64,000 nucleotides of DNA from Macrotrachela quadricornifera. Its lineage: Eukaryota; Rotifera; Eurotatoria; Philodinida; Philodinidae. The stretch is from contig JAJEKB010001261.1 of NCBI GenBank assembly GCA_022393335.1, forward strand, positions 46,890-110,889, in the 5' to 3' direction. The position numbers were made by a program, and so were the translations under genes. The notes below the pieces were generated by a model. That model was not told where the DNA came from. It did not search any database and worked only from the letters and a program-made list of their open reading frames with translations. Positions 13,216-24,016 of the stretch are shown piece after piece (position 1 is the stretch's first letter; each line of letters opens with the position of its first letter).

Positions 13216-13440
13216 CAATGTTGAAGCAGTAAAACTTGCTTTACGTAATTGAGAATTTCTTCGTTGATGATAATTGATAATCGATGTTCGACGTTGATGT
13301 ATAGCTATACCAGCAGCAGACATATTTGCTGCATTGATTATGGATAAACGACGAGGATCAACTTCAAGTAAATGACGAGTAGTTGTTGTTGAAGTGATTT
13401 TTAATAAATTAGATGAATTATTAGGACGAAATGAGGACAT
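13216..13440 (-). CDS. Candidate alternative first exon of RGS gene (75 codons)
   Basis: ATG at 13440 opens 75 codons beginning MSSFRPNNSSNLLKITSTTT. It is rich in Arg, Ser and Thr (HQRRTSIINYHQRRNSQLRK) and ends ASTL at a GTATGT donor in phase 0. The basic Ser/Thr-rich composition resembles unstructured N-termini and could carry phosphorylation sites. No domain recognised, and no acceptor stands before the ATG. Confidence 0.5.
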
Positions 13441-15269
13441 TTGTGATTAAATAATACGAATAAAAATGATCAAAGAGAAGAAAAAAAAAAGAAAAGATGA
13501 AAAGAAGTATGAAATAAATGAAAAGTCAAATCAAAGGCGAATAGATGTGCGAGATGTTTTTGCTTTTATCGTCGTCATCGTTGTTGCCGACCACCCACCA
13601 TCTAACAGGCACATACGCACACACACACACACACACACACAGGAGAAGAGAGATAGAGAAGAGAGATAGTTGTTGTATATAGAGAGAAAAGATTTACTTC
13701 GTGTCGTTGCTTCAAGAAAAAAAAAACATAATGGTGCGTGCTCTCCTGAAGGGTAAGAGAGAGAGAGAGAGAAGCTGAGAGCAAAGAATTGAGAAGAAAA
13801 GCGAGAAATGAAGGTCTGTCGTGCCTGATGGTCCGTTATTTAAACGAATACAATAATCATTGATGATGATGATGATGATGATGGGAGGGCTTTCTTCCTT
13901 ATTCCATTGCGTCTATCTCTCTCTCTCTATTTCCCGGTGTCGGATATAGTTTGCTTTTCGGTCGATGCTTTACACACATGATAAAACAACGACAACAACA
14001 TGGATATGTTTCTCTTCTTTTTTGCTCAACACAACGGACAAACGTCAGTCGTTATCGTTTCCATATCGTTATTAACTCGATCTTTTTTTCTCTTCTTCTT
14101 TTTTTTTTTGGTAATAGTTTTCGGAAGAAGAAAGAAAGAAAAAAGAAACAGAACGATAAAATACAAAAATGATCCCCAATTGAATGTCAAGTCGAATTAA
14201 CTTGTTATCGGTTTAATTAGCGAGATCTCCGCGGTTTTTCCGTTCGTTACTTTGAAATAAGCTTTAAGAAGAAATATATATATCAAATTTAGTTCGATTA
14301 ACGACAGCAACAACAACAATAATAATAATGATGATGATGATGATGATGACTATTCTAAATAGTTCGATAAATTCTTTTCTTTTTATTAAGTTATATAAAA
14401 ACATATTCTATTAAAGCTCTTTCAAGCATAGAGACAAGTAAAATCGATTGTTTTTTCAATCATTGTCTAATCAATGGTCTGCATCCTATCTATCTTATTC
14501 TTTCTTGAAAACAAAAGTCTATACCAATGGGAATTTTCTTATTTCTATTTTCTCTATATGATTAATTTGATCGTTCTACATAAAACTACTATCATCTCAA
14601 GGTGATCGTCAAAGACCTTCATTTTCTTTTCTTTTCCGAAAATCGATTATTCTTTGCTTGTATTCTACATAGGAATTATACGACATGTAATGAAGAGGAA
14701 CACAAGAATGTTGTTGTTGTTACTGTTATTCTTCCTTTAGGCGTTTATAACAACATAGACACAACGACACGCAAGATGGATTATACGACACTTTGTGTCT
14801 TTGTATAACGTATGCCGTTGATTTACAATTATTTTTTCATGCACACACATATATATATATTTTTCACCTAATAACAAAATTGTGCATATTTAAGTATAAA
14901 AAAAGTAATTGGAATAAGAGCAAAATAAACTATACTCTTATCTCATAACAAAATATATTTGAATAAAAGAAAGTTAATAAAATAACTCTTTTAATGATGT
15001 ATTGTCGGAAAACAATTTCTAAAAGAAGTGTTTGAAAATATTTGTTTCTATGAAAAGTTTTTCTTTTTTTTTCTATAGATATATATAATTAACAAAGAAT
15101 TTAATAGTCTATATTAAGAAAAATTATCGGGTCTAATAGACGACTTAATTACATACTAGTTTAACTATCTATTACGAAGTTAATAATAGATAACAAGAAA
15201 AAACAATTGTATTATTTTGTTTTGATATATTAAAAAAAGAAAAAGAAGATTATTCTTAGTTATACATAC
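13441..15269. other. RGS-locus spacer with CA, GAT and GA microsatellites
   Basis: No exon recognised. A CA run lies at about 13617-13641, a GAT run at 13861-13882 and another GAT/AAT run at about 14318-14349, with several GA/CT runs between them. Microsatellites are denser here, just upstream of the 75-codon exon, than elsewhere in the window. This may reflect promoter-proximal sequence, though no promoter motif is clear. Confidence 0.45.
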
Positions 15270-15320
15270 CTTTTCAAAATTATCTATTAATTGACATATG
15301 ATTGATTGATTGTCATTCAT
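15270..15320 (-). CDS. Candidate alternative first exon of RGS gene (17 codons)
   Basis: ATG at 15320 opens MNDNQSIICQLIDNFEK, which ends at AAG|GTATGTA in phase 0. It is short, so chance is a serious alternative. Its support is position, strand and phase shared with the neighbouring candidates. Confidence 0.35.
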
Positions 15321-15594
15321 TATTTTCTTTCTTTATGACTTTACTCAATAAAATACATTTAAGAAAAAAAAAACTACCTTTCTTTTTTCTTCTTCTTCTT
15401 CTTCTTCTTTGTTCCGCGTTCGATTTTTTTTCAAATATTTGTTCAGCTTACACAATCTTTATATATATAGTGATGTTCAACGGAAAAACAAAATGCGTAT
15501 AATAAGAAAAAAAGAAAGAAAACTTCAAGTCAAATACTATATAAACGTCATCTATATTTCTTAAAATGATTTATTTTTTTTTTTTTTGTGTTAC

Positions 15595-15681
15595 CTCATG
15601 TGATCGACTAATATCTCTTTTTTGTAGAAATTGTTTTCGTTTGATCATGCCCACTTTACCAACATTTTTTAATTCCATTTC
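15595..15681 (-). CDS. Candidate internal or first exon of RGS gene
   Basis: From 15678 an ATG reads MELKNVGKVGMIKRKQFLQK and ends RDISRSHE at GAG|GTAACA in phase 0. Unlike the other candidates it is preceded by a strong polypyrimidine tract and a TAG acceptor, three bases before the ATG and in frame (GAA ATG). It may therefore be a second exon spliced to the 78-codon exon at 16518-16751, which also ends in phase 0. It is Lys/Arg-rich and has no known domain. Confidence 0.45.
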
Positions 15682-16517
15682 CTAAAAAAAAAAAAGAAAT
15701 TTATTTTAATTTCGAAAAATTAGATGTCAGTATTTATTATTTCTGTTGAAAGAAAAGTATTAAATATATTTTTAATTTGTTAAATATTTTTAAATAATAA
15801 TAATAAAAAAAAAGAAAGCGTCTATGAGATCATCAAAACACAATCTTTTCAGTTGTTCTTTTGTTATTATCCAATTTCTTATTTCCTCGTTGTTTTCTTC
15901 GATCCATTGTTCACTATACAACCATCAACAGCAATACTACCGGAAACTTGCTCTCTCTCTCTCTCTCTCGCTCTTCTCGTTTCACTCGCCTTTTCCCCCC
16001 CTCCTCCTCCCTTTTGCCGTCATCGAACGATGAAGGCGAATTCCCAAGATGACATTTGGCTGATTGGCATTACTCTATGGTACCACCGGTTAGACTCAAA
16101 TCAATTTGTCTTCATCGCTCTTTTTTTTTTTCATTATGTATTTGTAATATAGAAATAATCTTTAAAAAAAATATGTAAAAGATGAACTTTTTAATATAAT
16201 AATTAATTATAGCTATTCATTAATAACAGTTTTTCATAAATATATTTAAGAATTTAATTGTGAAATAAATTGCTATTAATGTATATATTTATATAAAGTT
16301 TAAGAAAAAATCTCTCTCATATCGGTCAAATGTATAATTAAAGTTGTTCAATTCAAATAATTACTTTTTCTTTGCTTTTTAGAGAAAATAATAATAATAA
16401 TAATATTCTTTGGAATTTCTATTTAGATTGTTGAGTAAAAGAAGAAAAAAAAAGAAATTTGATATCTGGATCATTTTGTTTTTTTTTTTTTTTCTTCATT
16501 TTTCAAAATAATCTTAC

Positions 16518-16751
16518 TTGTCTTTTTTGTCCATTACCATGTTTAGAAGAAACAATAGTTGCTACTGTTTTTTTCCAAGTATTATCAACTGTTAAATATG
16601 ATGGTGATAATGTTGTTGGAGAAGTTAAAATTGATTGTTCAACAATTTTTTCTTGATATTGAAGTTTTTTTCCACGAAATGAACGTTTTATTGATGATGA
16701 TGGTGAAGATGATGATGAAGGAATCGTTTTAATATTTAATTGATAATCCAT
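16518..16751 (-). CDS. Candidate alternative first exon of RGS gene (78 codons)
   Basis: ATG at 16751 opens 78 codons beginning MDYQLNIKTIPSSSSSPSSS. The segment is Ser/Thr/Lys-rich, includes LTVDNTWKKTVATIVSSKHG and ends GQKRQ at CAA|GTAAG in phase 0. It lies furthest upstream in the array, about 1 kb from the 3' end of the PDZ-PTB-RGS gene. It can splice in frame either to 15681-15595 or directly to the RGS exon at 8333. No known domain. Confidence 0.5.
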
Positions 16752-17059
16752 CGTTTTAATATATTTCTATCGGCGAAGAAAAAAATTTTTCAGATGGTAC
16801 TTCTATTAATGAATATACATCTAATAACAAGAAACACCAAACGCACCTGCACTCTTGTTAAATACTACAATGAGATTTGTCACGAACATGAGCATTATAA
16901 GCTCCTATGTCAATGCATTCAATAATGACAATAGCTAGTTCTTTCACTATACTACCCACCATGACTAATAACCAACAAACAAAAAAAGAAAGAGGCAACT
17001 AAGGAGATAAATAGGAACAAAAGAGAGAGAGAGAGAAGAGAAAAATAATTATGTTGAGG

Positions 17060-17090
<31 letters not shown>

Positions 17091-17792
17091 GCATTCATAT
17101 ATATATATATGAGTAGAAGAAAAAAAAATTGGTTTCTCTCCCAATAACTACTCCTAAGAGCACCGGCACCAATAGAAAGATTCCCTTAATGTGAATGTGA
17201 GGCGCTCAGAACGGAATCATCGTAATCGCCATTCTTTTCTTTTTTGCGTGTGTGTCTTTCTCTTTCACTTCCTTGTTTATCACTGAAGCAATTCAACAAA
17301 TAATTCTAAACACGCATAAATGCATGTCTTTCGTTTTGTATTCAAATAAATTCTCATTTGACTATACATTAATAAATCAATATTTAACTAATTAAAATTC
17401 AATATCGTTAGATTATTTTTCAATTTAATATGAAAATATCTTTTAAAAAAAAAAAAGAATATTTTATTTTATTTTTAACTTGATAAGAAAAATAATAAGA
17501 CTTTCAATTTCCGTTCTATTTGGATTTCTAAAAATACAAAACATTATTTCTCTTGTTCATTTTTTATTCTCATCATATTATTCCCCTTAAGATAAATGAT
17601 GACGTCTGTCTTTCTGACATTAAATATACAAAAAGTAATACTTAATTCAAATTCATAAAACTCAAATATATTATTATTTATAAAAAATTCAATGTAAAAA
17701 TTTATTTATTATAGTATTGATTAATATAAACAAAATATCTGAAGTTTTGATCACACACAAAAACAAAAAAAAAAGAATGCACATAAGAAATA
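16752..17792. other. Spacer between the two RGS units
   Basis: No coding sequence recognised. A CA run followed by TA lies at about 17060-17092. This stretch contains whatever promoter serves the 16751 exon and the 3' untranslated region of the upstream RGS gene, but no specific element can be named. Confidence 0.45.
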
Positions 17793-20700
17793 TTAACGTG
17801 AAAGTGTATTAAATGATGATATCTGACAAGATTTTATTGAACATGAATCAAAATTTGAACTTGTTGATGAAGGTATTGAATCTAAATAAAAGAGAAATAT
17901 TCAATTAATTTCTCATTTTTCTTCTAAAATAAAAAAATACATACTTGAATTCATCGGTCGTTTCCATTTAGAAAAAGCTAAAAAAAGAAAATCAACATGT
18001 CATCTTTTATTAAATAGTTGAAAGCAAACTCTATTAATATTCATCATCTATTAAGGTAGTTCCGTTCTGTAAAACACATTCTTCTCTTTCATTAGATAAG
18101 CAAACACAAAAAAGAAAGAAATTCGAGAATTTTATAACAAATATTTTTTATTTATATTTATTCGTTAAATAGCTTACACCAACCAGATTATTAAATATGT
18201 TAGATAGTCTATTGTTATTTTTCTGTATCTCGAAAAAAATATATTAATCAATATATGACAAAAGACTTCATTAATAATCTATGTAATAAATGATAAAACC
18301 TAGTCAATTTATTTTATTACTAAAGAAGAATATAAAAAAACTAAATATGATTAGATAATGTATTCTTTTATTTTGGTTAATTATGTCCTTTTGAATTAAT
18401 TTCTAGATGGATTTTATAATCTAAATTTGCTCTTTTTTGTGTTCTGGAAAAGAACAAAAACAAAATTGAAATTTCTTAATAAATATTAAATGATTCTTTT
18501 TAATAGTGAAAGAAATTTCATCTTTTTTTTTATATTCTTATATTTAATCTTTAATACCAGAAAATCATTAATTTTCTCAATTTATGCGAAAAGAATTCTT
18601 TCTACATTTTCCGTTTTAATTTAATGCTTGCTCAGGTTATTCATATGTGATTATTAGATTCCAAGATTGTTATGACCGAATAGTTTTTTTTCACTAGACA
18701 TTTTTCTTAATGATGTTATTATGTGTATAGGAATAAAGATCTTATCTAAATATTCTCTTACCTTTTGTCCAAGGTAGAAAAGGACTTCGTTTTTTATCTT
18801 TTTTTTCTTCATCTTTCAATTTGACCTAAATATTAAAATAAAAAAAATCTTTTTTTTTTTTTCTTCTTTAGTTTTCATACAAAATTAGTTTGTTTATCTT
18901 CATTAGTTTTTGATATTTGTTGTTGTTTTGAATAATATATTGCTTTACCTTCCATTTCATTTCTAATACAATTTTTATACATATCTGATTTTAAAAATCT
19001 TGTATATGAATCATATTTCATTAATTGATATATTTGAGATTGAGCTTTTTCAAATATATGAATATTTGGATTATTTAATAATAATTGTTGACATTCTTGT
19101 CGTGTTCGATTATCAATATTTATTCGACATGAACCATCATCTGTATGATGAAAATATGTTGACCAAATTAAATTAATTTTTGTACGAATCTAAATATAGT
19201 AATAATATTTCGTATTAGAATATTTAATTTAAAATTATAACAAACTTCATTTGAATCTATTAATTTCTTTAAATTTTCACATTCAATCCAAAATTGAATA
19301 TTTTCTTGACTAAATTCTTTTTTTAAAAATTCTGTAAATACATGTAAACCCATATCATCATGTAGTAATTTTTCAAAATTAACTGCCCATGATGTTGCTG
19401 ATGAACAATGTTGGTCATTTAAATCAATTGAACCATCATTAATACTTGTTTCATGTTGTAAGGATAATTCATCTTCATTATTAATTGCTGTTAAAGACTA
19501 ATAAAAGAAAAGATAGAGATTTTTTTCTTTTGTAAAGAAAATAATAAACATACAGGAGCAGTTGTTAGAATATAAGCTGAAGCAAAACGTGAACGTAAAT
19601 CTTCAATAGATGGTGGATGTTCAACAAATGGACTTGATGGATGATAATGAAAATTATTTGTATCAATTAAATGTGAATCATTAGCAAATGAATGACGACG
19701 AGGATGATGATCAATCCATAAAAATTGTCCTGTTGTTGTTATTGATGTTGAACCTGTACCTCCTAATTCATTATCAAGTAAATCATTATCAGATAATGAT
19801 GATGATGATGATGATGAACATGGAACTGGACAAGAATCATCATCTTGACAAAATCTTTAAAAAAAAGAAATGTTTTTTTTTATTAAAATTAATAAATAAA
19901 TATTACTCAAGTGGTGGCGGTGGAATACTTCGTTGATGTTGATCATCTTCTTCATCATCTTCTTCAATTGATGATCTTAATGGATTTGGTGATGATGATT
20001 CAACAGATGATTGTGATGTTGTTCCTGTTGTACATGAATCAATATTTGAATCAATTGATGTTGCACATGAACTATTTGTTGAACATGTATCTAAACAATA
20101 GAAGCATGATTCTTTGTTATTTAGTAATATACTTATGATAAGAAATGTAATTAGAAAAAAAGAAAAGTTTTTTGACTAAGTAAATCCAAGATTTAACATA
20201 ATCTGTTGATTAATTTTTCAATCTTAACTAAATCCGAATAAAAACTTTATCAAGGATATTTTTTCTCCTCTTTTTTGACTATTTCTTGATCTCGAAGACG
20301 ATAAGGCTGATCCCAGATAGAGCATATCATCCGACTGAAAATCCTATAAATCTAGATGGAAAAGTCAAATATCCAGCTGCTTAACTTTCGAGTATATAAA
20401 CAAACCTGGTTCATCTAATTTATTTTTTTTATGTTTATTTTCCATTGAACATTGTTGATTTGAACAATGTTTTGCACGTGTAAATAAACATTGAATAATT
20501 CGATTTCTTTCATCAATTGATGATGCACGAAATACAAACATTGAACTTGAATTATGTTCATATTTAAATTTATTTATATTTTCATCATTTTTTATTGAAC
20601 AATAAAGTATAAGAGCAAATAATGTTGGTTGTGTATGAAATAAACAAATATAACTTAAATATTTTCCTGCTAAGAATTTAAACCATAATGGATGAATTTG

Positions 20701-21640
20701 AAATTGTTTACATTGAATACGAAATTCAATTTTATGTGATATGGAATTTAATATTGAACGTTTAAGAAATTTTTGAATTTTTTTAACTAAATCATTTTGA
20801 TTATTATTATTATTATGATCAATATCAAAATATCCAAGAAAATCAATTGAAGAAAATGTATATAATGTTTGATGATTAAATGATAATGATGATTGAGAAT
20901 CAATAAGATTAACACCTGGTGTTAATGATGAATACATATCTTTTAATAAAATAATATCATTTATTTGTGATAATAACATTCGAAGATTTGTACTAATTAA
21001 AACTTTTGATAAACGTTGACGATTTATATTAGGAAAGGATTTTTTATGATGATTTATAATTGGATCTGATGTTGTACTGGTTGTTGAATCTTGAGAAGAT
21101 GATGTTAAAGATTCTCGTGCTTTTTTATAATAATGTTTTATAGGATATTTAGTTGTTGTTGATGATGATGAACCGGTATTTACATCACGAAGAATTCGTC
21201 CACGAAGAGCATCATTTACTGAGATTTTTGATGTTATATGATATGATGTTGGGGATAAAATATTTTCTTTACATTCAATACTATCATCTTCATCGATATC
21301 ATCATCGGGATCAAGAACCTAAAAAAGATTTTTTATTGTCTTTATTCAAAAAAAATAAAATTTTTGTATTAAATAAAATTCTTACTTCAAGTACAAGTAA
21401 ATTAGTATGTTTAGCATAAACAAGTCGTTTAACATCATCATGTCTTGCATCAAGTACATTATATCCATTAACTTTAGCTAAAATTTGTCCTGAACGAAGG
21501 CCACTTGCTTGAGCTAAACTTCCTGAATAAACACAAATTGAACAAGGTTGTTCGTATTGTATAGCAAAACCAAATTTATCTCGTTCACTTCTACGACGTA
21601 ATTCAATTCTATGTAATATTGAACGATGATGTTCATTCAT
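17793..21640 (-). CDS. RGS12: RGS12-like protein with PDZ, PTB and RGS domains
   Basis: A GTPase-activating protein for heterotrimeric G alpha subunits, with N-terminal protein-interaction domains as in animal RGS12. Nine exons, 799 aa, in frame: 21640-21386, 21318-20406, 20090-19907, 19854-19554, 19497-19246, 19189-18881, 18825-18762, 17979-17947, 17881-17793. The PDZ domain covers about residues 10-85 (KFGFAIQYEQPCSICVYSGS, then ASGLRSGQILAKVNG). A PTB-like domain lies at about 237-375 (YTFSSIDFLGYF; helix with FVFRASSIDERNRIIQCLF). An acidic Ser-rich linker follows, then RGS at about 586-706 (SWAVNFEKLLHDDMGLHVF). After RGS comes the LPWTKG block and a short Ser-rich tail. It stops where the downstream unit continues into Ras-binding domains, so RBDs and GoLoco are absent. 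An AAG precedes the ATG, so a non-coding first exon is possible. GOLGA7 ends about 200 bp upstream on the same strand. Confidence 0.88.
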
Positions 21641-21842
21641 CTTAAATAATAAATAAATAAACAAAAAAAAAATTAAATTTTTTTTTATAGAAACATAAGC
21701 AATATATTTTTTAATGCATAAAGAAGGAAAAAAAAAGAATTTGAAATACATATATATATATTGAGAGTACAGAAAAGTTCATATACACTGTTCATTATAG
21801 AAGAACACTAAACACATTTGCCTAAACCATTGAAAATTTTAA

Positions 21843-22433
21843 TTATCGATGAGTATTTGAAATGCATACTTCAATCTATATATAAATAAAAAATAATATA
21901 TTCCATTATATTTTATATTTATATTATTAACTTACACATCGAAGTCCTTTTTCCATGGGATCAAGCATATAGATTCCATGTTGATTAAGAACACTTTCAT
22001 TTTTTTCTTCAATATATTTTGCGGCACGTTTAACACACTAAATAATTTTATTTTAATTAAATTAATAAAAGTAGAATTAAAAAATTTACTTTTTCATAAT
22101 GTGTAGGCATACACAGTAAAAGTAAATAACCTGTTAAACAAGCACAACAATTTTCCATAAATGTTTTACATGATAATGCTTCAGCATCAGCAAAAAATTC
22201 ATTGATATCACGTATTATTCCAATAAAATCCTCATGACTAATCTAAATTAATTGCAATAAAAAAAAATAATGTTTAGAATTCAATATAAAATATTCGATA
22301 AAAATTTCATTACTCTTCCTTCAAGTTCAGAAGGAAAACGTTCTTGAAATTTAACAGCAGTACCATCAGAATAATCACGTTGAATAAATAATTTTACTGA
22401 ATGATCATTTGTTAAACGTGTTGTATCTTCCAT
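21843..22433 (-). CDS. GOLGA7: Golgin subfamily A member 7 (GCP16/Erf4 family)
   Basis: Partner subunit of DHHC palmitoyltransferases (in mammals it stabilises ZDHHC9, which palmitoylates Ras); acts at the Golgi. Four exons, 135 aa, all junctions in phase 0: 22433-22314, 22242-22090, 22037-21936, 21875-21843. Human GOLGA7 has 137 aa. Family blocks are clear from start to end: [12 protein letters not shown] near residue 15, [10 protein letters not shown] at about 32-41, a Cys-rich core [16 protein letters not shown] followed by THYEK, then [10 protein letters not shown], and [12 protein letters not shown] at the C-terminus. The vicinal cysteines correspond to the palmitoylation site of the family. 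It is co-oriented with the RGS gene just downstream; the small gap leaves little room for a separate promoter. Confidence 0.93.
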
Positions 22434-24014
22434 TTAGAAACAGTTTTATATCAATCTTTTGTATACAAATAAAAAAAATAATAAAGAAACAACAATGTCT
22501 TATTTTGTTCAATGATTGGTGGATAAACTACATTTAATCAAAAGATTAATATTACTAGATGACGCTACTGAACATTTATGTTTTGTTCAATATGAAATAT
22601 GATGAACAAGAGTAACATAATTATTTAAGAGAAAGACAATTTTTATTTGTAAAATATTTTTGATTACAAAAAAAATATCATTAAGAAAAATCTAATGATA
22701 CTATCAGCATATCATAGTTGAATGAGGTTCGAGATATTTTAGATGTCGTATGTCTTTTACAGCTAAATACTTCTTAGTAGTGATGGACAAACATAGGCAA
22801 GTTATGTAAAACTTAGTTATAGTTCCTGTTTACAACTCTTGACATCCGCATTTTCCATAATGTAGTGGACCTCAGGTCGAACAATCCAACTATAAGATTT
22901 TCTATGACTCCTACGAGAAATCATAGTTTTTGAAATCTTACACTAAGACTTTTCGTACGATTTTTCATCGGATCTTGAGAGATCATGTACGGACAGATGC
23001 ACGACATTCTACGATCCATCTGTCTGATTTTTTGACCTGGGTTAAAAGCCAGAATTTCTGATGAAATTGTACCGTACGATTTTTCATAATTGCTGATAAT
23101 TTTCTAAACCCGACTTTTTCTTATCAACCGTCCATTATTTTGTTCTCTTCAGACACTTTGTTTCATTATCTTCACATAAGGGAGAGTCATTGAAAAACAA
23201 TGTGTTTGTTTGTTTACTTGTTTGTCGTCGGGTCAAAGATTAGAAAAACATTATTCGCCAAGGCATTCAAGACCGGCGAATCCGAATATATGTATCATTT
23301 TATGAAATATTTGAGTTAATTTTTTTGGGTGGAAGAAAGCCTTTTTATGAAAATAATGATTTTTTTTTTGTAAAATTTGGTCAGAAGTTTTCGAGAACGA
23401 TAAGTCGAGTGATTCATTAGTTAGCGATCTTTTGAAACTTATTTTCGTCAGAAAAAAGTCTTCTAATGAAGAATTTTATTGTAATGTCGATTTTACAGAA
23501 AATTAAAGCAACAAGGAGCAATTCGCAACAAAATATAATTTTTGGAATTGCATATTTTGAATGTTTCCATTATAAGCACGACAAATTTTCCCAATAAGTC
23601 AAATTTCAGTAGATTAGATTGTAGGTAACAGAAGGTGATTTGCTAAAGAAGTCTGCTGAACTATGGAAGCCTCTAGCCACGAGTGCCGTAGAGATCAGCG
23701 GTTCCAAAAAATACCCGGAACCGGCGATTCCAGTCCGGTTCCGGTTAGCAAAATTGAAAAAAAGCGGTTCTATTTTCGCTTCCAAAAATCTGTTTTGGGA
23801 ACTAACGGGTTTATCATAATAAATCATATATGTAAGAAGAAAGTTTCTTGAAATCGCTATATTTCTTTATCGAGAATCGCTATGTACATCGCACTACAAA
23901 TAATCTAATGTCTACAAAGAGTAAAAGACAAAATAGCATCATGAAATGACATATTACAATACAGTTAATCGACGTGGAATTGTTCATCTCACAAATTCTG
24001 AGCAATATCTATTG
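22434..24014. other. Intergenic, no gene seen
   Basis: Short open frames overlap on both strands at 23606-23851 in a less AT-rich patch. The patch contains CCGGAACCGG and CCGGTTCCGG motifs within about 35 bp, which looks like repeat sequence. The string CGTACGATTTTTCAT also recurs near 22957 and 23072. No protein family recognised. Confidence 0.5.
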
Positions 24015-24016
24015 TA

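Noticed and set aside
15824..16152. Overlapping Ser/Leu-rich plus-strand frames of 63-99 codons
   Set aside because: They arise from a CT microsatellite and C-rich text in three frames at once and lie antisense to the RGS locus.
23606..23851. Overlapping frames on both strands around the CCGG-rich patch
   Set aside because: Both strands open together is expected in repeat sequence of this composition. No domain or splice signal supports either one.
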